Assembly (NCBI RefSeq): GCF_014205215.1
Contig: NZ_JACHNC010000001.1
Span: forward strand, 4,221,001 to 4,285,000
Reading direction: 5' to 3'
Source: Actinoplanes lobatus
GTDB taxonomy: Bacteria; Actinomycetota; Actinomycetes; Mycobacteriales; Micromonosporaceae
Length of the DNA: 64,000 nt
Below the pieces are notes generated by a model. That model saw only the letters and a program-made list of their open reading frames with translations, made no database searches and was not told where the DNA came from. The translations under genes and the position numbers were made by a program. Positions 18,233 to 26,899 of the stretch are shown piece after piece (positions within the stretch are counted from its first letter, which is position 1; the number at the start of each line of letters is the position of its first letter).

Positions 18233-21147
18233 ACCGGCGGCAGCCGGCGGCGGGACGTCACGTCCAGCTTCCGGAACACCTTGCGCAGATGGTGGTCGAC
18301 GGTGTTCGCACTGAGGAACAGCCGCGCGGCGATCTCCCCGTTCGTGGCACCGGCCGCGGCCAGGCGCGCGACCGCCAGCTCCTGCGACGTGAGGGTGCCG
18401 CCCGTCTGCCCGGCCGCGTCCAGCTCCCGGGCCGCGCGTTCGGCGTACCCCCGCGCGCCCATCGCCTCGAACATCGCCGCGGCCCGGCGCAACTCGTCGC
18501 GGGCGTCCCGGCGCCGCCTGCGCCGCCGCAGCCACTCCCCGTAGAGCAGATGCGCCCGCGCCAGATCCGCCCGGGCCTCGGTCCCACCCAGCAGCGCGAC
18601 CGCCCGCCGGTACAGCGGCTCGGCCTCCCCGGCCTCGGCGACCAGCGCCCGCGTCCAGGCCAGCACACCCAGCGCCCAGCCGGTGCCCGCCGCCTCCGCC
18701 AGGCCGGTGAACCTCGCCAGCGCCGCACCGGCCGTCTCCGGATCACCGCTGCGGACGGCCGCCTCCACCAGATCGGGCAGAACCCGCGCATGCACCCCGA
18801 GCACGTCGGCGGCGACCACCTGACCGGCCAGCACCCGGGCCCGCCGATAATCACCCCGGCCGAGCGCCTGCGCCACCGGCCCCTCAGCGAGCCGGTCCGG
18901 GCGTTGGCGGACGCCGATCTCGGCACACACCCGCTCCGCCTCCGCCAGCGACTCCCGGACCGCCGCCACATCACCGAGCCGCGCCGACGCGTCCGCCGAG
19001 CCGTACAGCCCCGTCACCAACTGCCACCGGGCCCCCGACCGCCGCGCGATCCGCACCACCCGGCGCCAGACCGCGCGCTCCGCACCCGAATCCCACAGCA
19101 GAGCCGACAGCGTCGCCGCGGTCAGATGCCGCCGCAACACCACGTCGTCCGGGACGTCCGGCGCCAGCAGCATCCCCACCGCCCGCCGCACCTCGGGCAC
19201 GGCCGCCGCGCATCCCTCCGCCACCAGCGCCCCGAACGCCCGCAACTGCTGCTCCACCACCGCCGCCCCATCAACCTCGACGGCTCCGCCCACCGGCGCC
19301 GTCTCTCTGTTGCCGGGCGGTCGGGCCGCTGCCTCCACGATCTCGGCGAGGCCGGTGCCGGGTCCCGCATTCCCGGCGCGGATCAGATGCTCCACCGCTT
19401 CGAGCAGGGCTCCGCGAGCCAGTCGCGGCTCACTCTCCCCGATCGCGCGCGCGGCTTCCAGACAGATCAAAGACCCTTCCGCGTACGCCGCCGCGCGCCC
19501 CGACAGCACCACGGCCCCCGCTTCGACGAGCAAAGCCCGCCCGCGGACCACCCCCGCCCCGGGCCCACCGGCAACCTGCGCCGCTTGCGGGCACTCAGCC
19601 CCTGGCCGCCACCCGGGCCGGGGCTCCAGGACGGTGCCGGCCGACCGCGGTGCTGGTGGGCGCGTGTCCGTTTCGTGGGCGGTGTCGGCGGGCCGCCATG
19701 CCGGTAGGGGCCTGTCTGTGTCGGCGAGTCGCCGTACCGGTGCGGGTGTGTTCGCTTCAGGGACGGTGTCGGCGAGTCGCCGTACCGATAGGGATGTGTT
19801 TGCCGCAAGGGCGGCGTCGGCGAGCCGCCGTGCCTGTAGGGGCGCGCCCGCGACCAGAGCGGCTTCGGCCGCGTCGAGGAACCGTTCCGCGCGGCCGGCG
19901 CCCGGGGTGAGTTCCGCCGCCCGGGTCAGGAAGGCCGCCCGTGCCGCATATCCGCCCCGCTCGCCGGCCCGGTCCGCGGCCCCGACCAGAGCTTGCGCCA
20001 CCGTCTCGTCGAGCCCCGCGCAGGATCCGGCCAGGTGCCAGGCCCGCTGGTCGGCATCACCGGCCGGTCCGGTCACGGCGGCGAGGGCGGCATGGACGGC
20101 CCGCCGCCGGTCACCGGTGGCTCCGCTGTAGATCGCCGACCGGGCGAGCGGACGCCGGAACACCGCGGTCACCCCGAGTGTCAGTATCCCGGCGGCCACC
20201 GCCGATTCGGCCACCCCCGGAGCGATGCCGAGCCGGTCGGCGGCCGCCACGATCCGCGCGATGTCCCCACCGGGCTCGGCCGCGGCGATCAACAGCCAGG
20301 TCCGGGTGTCCTCCGGCAGTTCCCGTACCCGTCGCAGGTGGAACTCCTCGATCCGGCTGCCGGCCGGCAACGGATCGGGCAACGACTGCGCCCCGGCCAG
20401 CTGATCGGCGGAAAGCTCCCGCCCCAGGTCGATCAGCGCCAGCGGATTCCCGCCGGTCCCCGCCACCAGACGAGCCGCGACCAGGGCGTCCAGCGGCCCG
20501 GCCACCACCGACCGCAGGACGGCGGCCCCCTCCGCGGCGCCCAGCCCCGCCACCTCCAGTACCGGAAACCGCCCCCACCCGGCGGGCATCTCCCGAGCCG
20601 CCAGAATCAGTCCCACACCCGCCCTGCCGCCCTCAGCCCAGCGCGCCGGCATCCGTCCACCCCGGACCACGGCGACGGCGGCGCCCGGCAGCCGGCGGGC
20701 GACCGCGGCGAGCACCGCAAGGGACTCCCGGTCGAACCAGTGGGCGTCGTCGGCGTAGCAGAGCACCGGGCACTCGACAGCGAGCCCGTCGAGCAGCGCG
20801 GCGACCGCCCCGACGACCGGTTCCGGCCCGGTGGGCGGATCATCGGCCGGCCCGAACGCCCCATGCAGCGCCCGCAAACCGTCCGGCGGCAGGATCGTCG
20901 AGGCGAGAGGCAGCACGGGGATCAGCAGCCGGTGCAGCGCCGCATAGGGAAAGCCGCTCTCCGCCTCCACCCCCGCCACCCGGATCACCCGCAGGCCGGA
21001 GGCTCCGGTGACGGCCTCCTCCAGCAGTGCGGTCTTACCCGACCCCGGATCGCCCACCAGCACCAGCGCGTCGCCGAGACCCCCATGCAGCGCCCGGATG
21101 AACTCCCGCAGCGTCCCGCATTCCCCGGCCCGTCCCTGTAGAGCCAT
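18229..21147 (-). CDS. LuxR-family ATPase regulator (LAL type)
   Basis: The 972-aa large ATP-binding LuxR regulator has an N-terminal AAA/STAND ATPase with Walker A VGDPGSGKTALLEE (about 30) and Walker B-like VLCYADDAHW (about 135). A long helical, partly low-complexity middle follows, then a C-terminal LuxR helix-turn-helix (about 915-970) with LTSQELAVARLAAAG and NTVDHHLRKVFRKLDV. Such proteins are ligand- and ATP-gated transcription activators. ATG 21147 is the preferred start: the conserved domain begins there and upstream frame extension runs into a composite repeat. Residues about 440-510 contain 16-aa repeats (RRLAD...). The stop codon lies in the right CTAG of the MITE. Confidence 0.85.
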   Translation of the reverse strand: MALQGRAGECGTLREFIRALHGGLGDALVLVGDPGSGKTALLEEAVTGASGLRVIRVAGVEAESGFPYAALHRLLIPVLPLASTILPPDGLRALHGAFGPADDPPTGPEPVVGAVAALLDGLAVECPVLCYADDAHWFDRESLAVLAAVARRLPGAAVAVVRGGRMPARWAEGGRAGVGLILAAREMPAGWGRFPVLEVAGLGAAEGAAVLRSVVAGPLDALVAARLVAGTGGNPLALIDLGRELSADQLAGAQSLPDPLPAGSRIEEFHLRRVRELPEDTRTWLLIAAAEPGGDIARIVAAADRLGIAPGVAESAVAAGILTLGVTAVFRRPLARSAIYSGATGDRRRAVHAALAAVTGPAGDADQRAWHLAGSCAGLDETVAQALVGAADRAGERGGYAARAAFLTRAAELTPGAGRAERFLDAAEAALVAGAPLQARRLADAALAANTSLSVRRLADTVPEANTPAPVRRLADTDRPLPAWRPADTAHETDTRPPAPRSAGTVLEPRPGWRPGAECPQAAQVAGGPGAGVVRGRALLVEAGAVVLSGRAAAYAEGSLICLEAARAIGESEPRLARGALLEAVEHLIRAGNAGPGTGLAEIVEAAARPPGNRETAPVGGAVEVDGAAVVEQQLRAFGALVAEGCAAAVPEVRRAVGMLLAPDVPDDVVLRRHLTAATLSALLWDSGAERAVWRRVVRIARRSGARWQLVTGLYGSADASARLGDVAAVRESLAEAERVCAEIGVRQRPDRLAEGPVAQALGRGDYRRARVLAGQVVAADVLGVHARVLPDLVEAAVRSGDPETAGAALARFTGLAEAAGTGWALGVLAWTRALVAEAGEAEPLYRRAVALLGGTEARADLARAHLLYGEWLRRRRRRRDARDELRRAAAMFEAMGARGYAERAARELDAAGQTGGTLTSQELAVARLAAAGATNGEIAARLFLSANTVDHHLRKVFRKLDVTSRRRLPPV
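19676..19865. repeat. In-frame 48-bp repeats inside the LuxR gene
   Basis: G(T/C)GTCGGCG followed by (A/G)G(T/C)CGCCGT recurs at 19682, 19718, 19766 and 19814 (spacings 36, 48, 48). The repeats encode RRLAD-x(11) units in the middle of the regulator. All spacings are multiples of three, so copy number can vary without breaking the frame. Confidence 0.8.
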
Positions 21148-21460
21148 GACGCACCGAAAGCTATCGGCCCTCCACTCCCGATCCGCTGGCCCACTGTGCA
21201 GCCCTATCGGCCCACAGTGCACACCTGGAGATCTTGCTCCGCTTCCGGTTCCTTTCCTGTACGCGTGTCGTCGCCCCGACCTATCAGGGCCGTCCCGTCC
21301 GGTCGGCGCGATCTCACTGCCTGCTCCGGCCCGTGCCGCGCCCGCCGGGCGCAGATCGGTGCCCGGGCAGGCCGGGCGGGTCGCCACGTCCTCGTGTGCC
21401 GCCGCCCCCGCTTTCGGTCACGCTGGGCGGGTGGTCCCGCTCTTGCCTCCCAGGAGCCGG

Positions 21461-21675
21461 GGTTGCCCACTCCCGGCCGTTGCGCCGGTCGCTGCGGGTG
21501 GGTGGTCGCGGTCTTGCCTGCCAGGCGTCGGGGGTTGCCTGCTCGCGGCGGTTGCGCCGGTCGCCCTCGGTGGGTGGTCGCGGTCTTGCTTCCCAGGCAC
21601 CGGGGTTGCCCACTCCCGGCCGTCACGCCGGTCGCTCTCAGTGGGTGGTCGCGCTTTCACGAGGTTGGGCGTTCC
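21461..21675 (+). repeat. 71-bp tandem array, left arm of copy 2
   Basis: GGTTGCC unit starts at 21461, 21533 and 21604 (periods 72 and 71), with a partial unit before 21461. Sequence matches the copy 1 left-arm units closely (GGCCGTTGCGCCGGTCGC, GTGGGTGGTCGCGGTCTTGC). Confidence 0.9.
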
Positions 21676-21708
21676 GCAATCCCTCGTCCAGCGGACGCGT
21701 CACCCTGA

Positions 21709-21760
21709 GCGATCTTGGTCGATTTATCACCGTCTCGGGTGACCAATCGTTCAAGATCGC
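21709..21760. repeat. 16-bp palindrome in the core of copy 2
   Basis: GCGATCTTGGTCGATT (21709-21724) pairs with AATCGTTCAAGATCGC (21745-21760) at 14 of 16 positions around a 20-nt loop. Flanking sequence on each side matches copy 1 only after reverse complementing, which shows that the core is inverted relative to copy 1. Confidence 0.85.
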
Positions 21761-21974
21761 AGAGCGTCGGCATGCAAAGCGGGCGAAACGGGCATCTGTT
21801 CCCCGCGAAAGCCCCGTTTCCACCTAGCGCGGCGGATGGCGGCACCTTCGCCGAATGCGCGACTCGACATCGCGGCCACCCGCAACCGAGAAACAGGCTT
21901 CAGGGCGGCACGGATGTACCACGCATCTGCCCATGCCCAAGATCGCGGTCACGGTGAGTGACTTCCGACGGGCT

Positions 21975-22190
21975 TCCCTGGCGCGACCGGCGTGACGGCC
22001 GAAAGCACCACCCCGGATGCCTGGTAAGCACCACCGCAATCACCCGCCCGGGGCGACCGGCGTAACGGCCGAAAGCACCACTGGCGAGCACCACCGCCAC
22101 CACTCGCTCGGAGGGAGCGGTTAGCGCCTCGGTGCCTGGCAAGCACATTCACCCAGCGTGACCGGAAGTAGGGCAGCCGTGTTCCCGGCG
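21975..22190 (-). repeat. 70-bp tandem array, right arm of copy 2
   Basis: GCGACCGGCGT(G/A)ACGGCCGAAAG recurs at 21983 and 22053, with a degenerate third unit before about 22170. The units are the reverse complement of the left-arm repeat type. Confidence 0.75.
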
Positions 22191-22387
22191 GCGCAGGAGG
22201 GAGGGCACCGATCTCCGCCCGGCGGGGCGGCACGGGCCGGAGTGGGCAGTGAGATCGCGCCGACCGGACGGGACGGCCCTGATGGGGCGGGACGGCGACA
22301 CGCGTACGGGAAAGGAACCGGAAGCGAAACGCGGACCGCCACCACGGGCCGGCACCGAAGGCCGGCTTCGAAGTGGTGCTGGAGGGG

Positions 22388-23428
22388 TCAGGGGACGGCC
22401 AGGGCGGGGGCGGCGGCGAGCCACTCCAGGCCGAGACGGGTGTCACCGGCGATGGTGACGGAGAGCTGGTCCGGGCGGCGGCGGTCGCCGACCAGGCGGC
22501 AGAACTCGACGATGTCGGCGGTGACCTCGGCGTCGGGCACGAGCGACGGGGGCTGGGGCGGTGTGGATCCGGGCGGCGGCGGGGTCACCGGGACGGTCCA
22601 CGTGCCGCCGCCGGGTCCGGTGAGGTGCAGCCGGACGTGGCGGCCTTCCGGCGCGGTGACCCGGGTGGCGGTGGCCAGCGGAAGGGTCCGGACGGCCAGG
22701 TCGGCCATCGGGTTGAGGTGTTCGGGCAGGGGTGTGACGGTGGGCCGGGCCAGGACGCCGCCGATGTCCTCGCTGTGGATCCACGTTTCGAAGGCCCGCG
22801 CCACCAGGGCGTCCGGCACCGGCATGTCCCAGCCGACGGCGATCGTCCCGGTCGGCGCGGGGACGGTGAGCAGGGCGCCGCACAGGGCTTCTGCCTGGGC
22901 GCGCCAGGTGCGCCGGGCCTGCTCGGCGGTGCGGGTGCGGGCGAAGTTCAACACCTCCCGGGTACGGGACTCCGGGTCGGATCCTGGCGCCAGCGGCGGT
23001 TCGACGGTGACTCCGAGGGCGGCCGCGATCAGGCTGTCGGTGGCGGTGAGGTGGGCGAGCAGGTCGTGGACGCTCCATTCGCCGTACGCCGCGATCCGCC
23101 CCCAGTGGTCGTCGTCGAGCCCGGTGAGCAGCAGGTCGAGGGCCGCCACCTGGGCCGCGTACGGCTGCGCGTACTCCGGGGCCGCGGGAGCCGGACGCCG
23201 CCGGACGGGCGCCGCGGACCGCAACCGGGCGGCGAGCCCGGCCGGGGGCCGTCGATGCGTGCCGCCCAGTTCGGCCGCGGTCTCGCGCAAGGTGCGTGCC
23301 TCGCCGGCGCAGATGTCGCAGTCGTCGAGGTGTTCGCGGACGAGGCCGTCGTCGCCGGGCGGGCAGGCGTCGAGGGCCCACGCCCCGAGGAGGGGCGCCA
23401 CGATCTCGTGACTGTCGGTGCCGGTCAT
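22388..23428 (-). CDS. Zinc-finger anti-sigma factor fused to a maleylpyruvate-isomerase-like (MDMPI) domain
   Basis: The 346-aa protein starts at ATG 23428, six nt after a strong GGAGGTGA. Residues about 1-60 form a small anti-sigma zinc finger with HLDDCDIC. Residues about 105-340 resemble the mycothiol-dependent maleylpyruvate isomerase N-terminal/DinB-like fold (W-S-V-H-D-L-L-A-H-L and ETWIHSEDIG). This combination is seen beside ECF sigma genes in actinobacteria. The DinB-like part may sense a thiol or small molecule and release the sigma factor; that is inference. It lies 52 bp downstream of the sigma gene, with which it should be co-transcribed. It has no transmembrane helix, so it is probably cytosolic. 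Confidence 0.82.
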   Translation of the reverse strand: MTGTDSHEIVAPLLGAWALDACPPGDDGLVREHLDDCDICAGEARTLRETAAELGGTHRRPPAGLAARLRSAAPVRRRPAPAAPEYAQPYAAQVAALDLLLTGLDDDHWGRIAAYGEWSVHDLLAHLTATDSLIAAALGVTVEPPLAPGSDPESRTREVLNFARTRTAEQARRTWRAQAEALCGALLTVPAPTGTIAVGWDMPVPDALVARAFETWIHSEDIGGVLARPTVTPLPEHLNPMADLAVRTLPLATATRVTAPEGRHVRLHLTGPGGGTWTVPVTPPPPGSTPPQPPSLVPDAEVTADIVEFCRLVGDRRRPDQLSVTIAGDTRLGLEWLAAAPALAVP

Positions 23429-23480
23429 CGCGTCACCTCCGCCGGGCTCGGGTGCCGCGCAAGTCCGTCTACAAGCTTGC

Positions 23481-24080
23481 TCATTGTGCCTCCGGGCCGT
23501 GAGCGTGATTTCCACTCAACGCCACGGTCAATCGCCGTAACCCTTCGCGGAGCCGGGATTTCGCGGTGCCTTCGGGCAGGCCGAGTTCGGCCGCGACCTC
23601 ACGGTAGGTGCGTCCCTGGAGGTAGGCCAGGGAGATGACGGTGTGCAGGTGTTCGGGCAGGGTGCCGAGCGCGAGCCGGAGCCGCCGGGTGGCGTCGGCG
23701 TCCTCGACCTGGTCGCCGACCGGGTCGCCGCGGCTGAGGGCTTCCGCGCTGAGTTTGCCGTCCTGGGTGGAGCGCCGGTGGGTCTCCTCGCGCCGGACCA
23801 GGTCGACGGCCCGCCGGTGGGCGAGCATGGCGAGCCATCCGCGCAGGCTGCCCTTGGCCGGGTCGAAGGCGAGCGGCCGCTGCCAGACGGAGAGGAAGAC
23901 CTCCTGGGCGACGTCTTCGGCGGCCCGCTCGTCACGGGTGACCCGGACGGCGACGGTGTAGACGAGCGCGCTGAACCGTTCATACAGCTCGCTGAAGGCG
24001 TCCTCGTCGCCGAAGACCAGCCGGTCACGGAGCCGGGTGTCGTCGGCGAGGACGGTCTCCTGTCGCACCAAGGCGCTCAC
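23481..24080 (-). CDS. ECF-type RNA polymerase sigma factor
   Basis: The 199-aa protein has sigma region 2 (about 25-95, DAFSELYERFSALVYTVAVR and EDVAQEVFLSVW) and region 4 (about 135-190, LPEHLHTVISLAYLQGRTY and PEGTAKSRLREGLRRL). Its size and lack of regions 1 and 3 fit an ECF sigma factor. GTG 24080 is chosen because the conserved domain begins shortly after it; the RBS (GCGGGG) is weak. The anti-sigma gene follows on the same strand and is the likely partner. The AI-2E permease gene ends 29 bp upstream on the same strand, so read-through from it is possible. Confidence 0.88.
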   Translation of the reverse strand: MSALVRQETVLADDTRLRDRLVFGDEDAFSELYERFSALVYTVAVRVTRDERAAEDVAQEVFLSVWQRPLAFDPAKGSLRGWLAMLAHRRAVDLVRREETHRRSTQDGKLSAEALSRGDPVGDQVEDADATRRLRLALGTLPEHLHTVISLAYLQGRTYREVAAELGLPEGTAKSRLREGLRRLTVALSGNHAHGPEAQ

Positions 24081-24109
24081 CCCGCAACACTCTAGCGGCC
24101 GGGGTCCAG

Positions 24110-25219
24110 TTAATCGACGGAAACCGATTCGGCTCGTGGTTCGGGGACGACGGCGGGCCGGTCGGCGAGTTGTTCCCGCAGGTAGTTCCAGAACACCGCG
24201 AGCATGGCGGCGACCGGTACGGCGAGCAGCGCCCCGACGATCCCGTAGAGGCTGCTGCCCAGGGTGACCGCGAGCAGCACCACCCCGGCGTGCAGGCCGA
24301 GCCCGCGGCTCTGCACCATCGGCTGGAGGACGTTGCCCTCCAGTTGCTGCACCGCGACGATGATGGCCAGCACGATGAGCGCGTCGGTCCCGCCGTTGGT
24401 GACGAAGGTGATGACCACCGCGACGAAGCCGGCGAAGAGCGCGCCGACGATCGGCACGAACGCGGTCACGAAGGTGAGCACGGCCAGGGGCAGCCACAGG
24501 TCCACCCCGAGGACGAACAGTCCGATGCCGATCAGCACCGCGTCGATCATGCCGACCAGCGCCTGCGAGCGGACGAACGAGCCGAGCGCGTCCCAGCTGC
24601 GGCCGGCGACCGCGGGTACGTCGGCGGCGAGCCGGCCCGGCAACTGGCGGCTGAGCCAGGGCAGGAAGCGCGGCCCGTCCTTGAGGAAGAAGAACATCAG
24701 GAACAGCGCGATGATCGTGTTGACCAGGCCGTTGAAGAACGAGCCGACGCCGTTCAGGGTGGCCGTGGCGATGCTGCCGACGCTCGCCTGGAGCTTGTCG
24801 ACCGCAGTGTTCAGGTACTCGTTGGCCTGGTCGTCGCTGATGTTCAGCGGTGGCCCGGCGGCCCAGTCGCGCAGTTCGGCGATGCCGGCGACGACCTGGT
24901 CGGCCAGCACGCCGGACTTGGCGCCGACCGGCACCGCGATGCCGACCAGCGTGCCGATCGCGACGACCAGGAAGAGCAGCGTGACCAGGGTGGCGGCGAG
25001 CGCGGGCGGCCACCTGTGCCGGCGCAGGAAGCGGGCCGGGGGCCAGGTCAGCGTGGTGAGCAGCAGGGCGATGACGACCGGCCAGATCACCGGCCAGGCC
25101 TTGCCGAGCAGCCAGAGTGTCACCCAGGTGGCGAGCAGGACCAGCAGCATCTGGAGTGAGATGCTCGCCGATGTGCGCAGCGCGCCTCGCGCCTTCCTGG
25201 AATTCAGACCGGGTCCCAT
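24110..25219 (-). CDS. AI-2E-family (PerM-like) membrane transporter
   Basis: The 369-aa protein has about seven to eight hydrophobic segments and the family layout: an N-terminal helix pair, a soluble loop (about 100-160), then the conserved C-terminal half with TAFVPIVGALFAGFVAV, VQQLEGNVLQPMVQSRGLGL and a final GALLAVP segment. Members are permeases of uncertain substrate, named after an AI-2 exporter; some exchange Na+ or H+. AGGGTGA lies 5 nt before ATG 25219. The tail ends in a charged cytoplasmic segment. A terminator hairpin separates it from the peroxidase gene upstream. Confidence 0.85.
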   Translation of the reverse strand: MGPGLNSRKARGALRTSASISLQMLLVLLATWVTLWLLGKAWPVIWPVVIALLLTTLTWPPARFLRRHRWPPALAATLVTLLFLVVAIGTLVGIAVPVGAKSGVLADQVVAGIAELRDWAAGPPLNISDDQANEYLNTAVDKLQASVGSIATATLNGVGSFFNGLVNTIIALFLMFFFLKDGPRFLPWLSRQLPGRLAADVPAVAGRSWDALGSFVRSQALVGMIDAVLIGIGLFVLGVDLWLPLAVLTFVTAFVPIVGALFAGFVAVVITFVTNGGTDALIVLAIIVAVQQLEGNVLQPMVQSRGLGLHAGVVLLAVTLGSSLYGIVGALLAVPVAAMLAVFWNYLREQLADRPAVVPEPRAESVSVD

Positions 25220-25242
25220 GTGATCACCCTAGGGACCCGGCG

Positions 25243-25276
25243 CACGGGACCGCGCGCCGAGGCGTGCGGTCCCGTG
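25243..25276 (-). terminator. Hairpin terminator after the peroxidase gene
   Basis: CACGGGACCGC (25243-25253) and GCGGTCCCGTG (25266-25276) form a perfect 11-bp stem with a 12-nt loop, just downstream of the peroxidase stop. There is no U-run, as is usual in actinomycetes. Confidence 0.65.
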
Positions 25277-25284
25277 GGGGAGGG

Positions 25285-26802
25285 TCAGAGGTTCAGCGCG
25301 AACTTGACGAAGTCGCCGGCCTTGAACTGGCCGGTGGCCGGGGCGATCGGCGTGGTCGGCCGGAAGTCCGGGTTCCGCTTGAGGAAGCCCTCCTTGTCGG
25401 CCTCCAGGATGCCGAGGATGACCTCGGTGACGACCCGGCCGCCGACCGGGCCGAGCCGCTCGCCCGCGTGGGTGAGCTCGGCCTCCTTGAGGATGTAGAA
25501 CCAGAGCGGGGCCTTGCCCTGCCAGCCGGCGTTGTCCGGGTCGGGCAGGCCGAGCTGGGCGTTGGTGAGCGGGGTGACGCCCATCCGCGCGGCGACGTCC
25601 TGACCGGCCGGCAGGCCCAGCCGGACACCGCGGATCAGGTTGCGCTCGGCCAGCGACGGCACCCCGTCGCTGACCACGGTGGTGGGCATGTTGAACAGCG
25701 GCAGGGAGAGCTTGCCGTCGATCCGGCGGGCCGCGTTGCGGGGGGTGGCGGGCCGGCCGGGCACGTCGAAGAAGTGCCACCAGTCGATCTCGAGGCGGGC
25801 CGGCAGCGGACGGTTGCCGCGCAGGTCGGCGCCCGGCTGGCCGAAGATCGCGGCCGCCGAGACCCCCGCACGGTTGTTGAGCAGGTACCCGGCCCGGATC
25901 ATGCTGTGCCCGAAGCGGTACGCCGCGACCGAGTACTCGATCGGCATCATCGGCCGGTGGGGGTTCTTCGGCTTGTAGAACTCCCGCTTGACCTGGCCCT
26001 TGTTGTTGAGGAACCGGCCGACCACCTCGGAGCCGGCGACCTTGTCGAGGAAGTCGTGGATGATGACCCACTGGAAGTGCCAGCGGGTGATCCGCTGCGC
26101 CTCGGCCAGGTTGCTCGCCAGCCCTTCGGACAGCACCCGGTTGTGGAACTTGGCGAAGGCCAGGTGGAGCTGCGCGACGATCAGGTTCTCGTCGTTGCGG
26201 GCGTCGCCGAGGATGGCGCTGCCGTCGGCCCGGCGCGGCAGGTCGTCGACGCCGTTGGCGTTACGGACGATCTTCATCCGGAGACCGTCGGCCTCGTACA
26301 GATCGGGATCCTGGGACGGGCCCCGCCCGTAGAGCGAGCCGAGATCGAACACCGGGGTGTCGAAGTTGGTGAGCGCCAGCGGATCGGCCTCCGCCTCCGC
26401 CAGCGGGGTCCGGTCCAGCGTCATGTCGTGGTCGATGAACTGGCCGAGGAAGGTGAACCCGGCGGGGATGCGCGGGTTGTCCAGGTCGGCCGGGTTCGGC
26501 AGGGTGGGCTCGCCCATCTGCGCGGCGAGGCTCCGGAGCAGGTCCTCCGGCGGAGCGTACGCCTCGGTGTTCTTGAACATGATGCCGAAGCGGCCCTCTT
26601 TGTCGCGGCCGGCCTTCACCGCGATCTCGCTGCCCCGGGTGCCGGCGCCCGCGTGTTTCCAGTCGTTCGGCGCGCCGGGAGCGTCCGGGGCGGCGGCCGC
26701 CGCGGCCGTCGCCGCGACACCGGTGGTGCCCACGGTCGCCGCGACCGCGCCCGCTGCGGTGCCGGCGAGCAGCGTGCGCCGGTCGATGTTGCTGTCTGCC
26801 AT
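25285..26802 (-). CDS. Tat-exported animal-type haem peroxidase
   Basis: From ATG 26802 (GGAG 6 nt upstream) the protein has 505 aa. The N-terminus has a twin-arginine signal (IDRRTLLAGTAAG) ending in an Ala-rich stretch around residue 40. The mature part is an An_peroxidase-type domain: distal His in GQFIDHDMTLD (about 135) and a proximal-His candidate in AYRFGHSMIRAGY (about 295). Family members bind haem, often covalently, and use H2O2 to oxidise halides or phenols. An export signal plus haem domain is unusual because cofactor must be loaded in the cytoplasm before Tat transport. Upstream in-frame codons add residues with no signal sense, so the longer start is rejected. Confidence 0.85.
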   Translation of the reverse strand: MADSNIDRRTLLAGTAAGAVAATVGTTGVAATAAAAAAPDAPGAPNDWKHAGAGTRGSEIAVKAGRDKEGRFGIMFKNTEAYAPPEDLLRSLAAQMGEPTLPNPADLDNPRIPAGFTFLGQFIDHDMTLDRTPLAEAEADPLALTNFDTPVFDLGSLYGRGPSQDPDLYEADGLRMKIVRNANGVDDLPRRADGSAILGDARNDENLIVAQLHLAFAKFHNRVLSEGLASNLAEAQRITRWHFQWVIIHDFLDKVAGSEVVGRFLNNKGQVKREFYKPKNPHRPMMPIEYSVAAYRFGHSMIRAGYLLNNRAGVSAAAIFGQPGADLRGNRPLPARLEIDWWHFFDVPGRPATPRNAARRIDGKLSLPLFNMPTTVVSDGVPSLAERNLIRGVRLGLPAGQDVAARMGVTPLTNAQLGLPDPDNAGWQGKAPLWFYILKEAELTHAGERLGPVGGRVVTEVILGILEADKEGFLKRNPDFRPTTPIAPATGQFKAGDFVKFALNL

Positions 26803-26899
26803 GTGTGCTCCTTCTGCCGGGGGTGCCAGGAAGGTAGCCACGCACACGGGTCGATTGCGACGTCGAAGGACACCGCACGACTAATACCGACTGGACGGC

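Larger units (their letters stand above)
21241..22325. repeat. Composite palindromic intergenic element, copy 2 (1.1 kb)
   Basis: This is a shorter relative of the 8.5-10.4 kb element. The terminal modules 21241-21364 and 22203-22325 are inverted repeats at roughly 90% identity by eye, sharing GCTTCCGGTTCCTTTCC, GTACGCGTGTCG and CAGGGCCGTCCCGTCCGGTC. Arrays of 70-72-bp units run inward from both ends in opposite orientations. The middle holds an inverted version of the copy 1 core and the shared 120-bp segment. It fills the gap between the LuxR gene start and the anti-sigma gene end, both leftward, so it would lie in the 5' region of the LuxR gene. No credible coding region was found. Confidence 0.85.

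Noticed and set aside
21148..21387. Longer start for the LuxR-type gene
   Set aside because: The extension would be coded by the repeat module of copy 2 and adds no conserved sequence.
23429..23515. Longer start for the anti-sigma gene
   Set aside because: The extension overlaps the sigma gene end and lacks an RBS, while GGAGGTGA supports ATG 23428.
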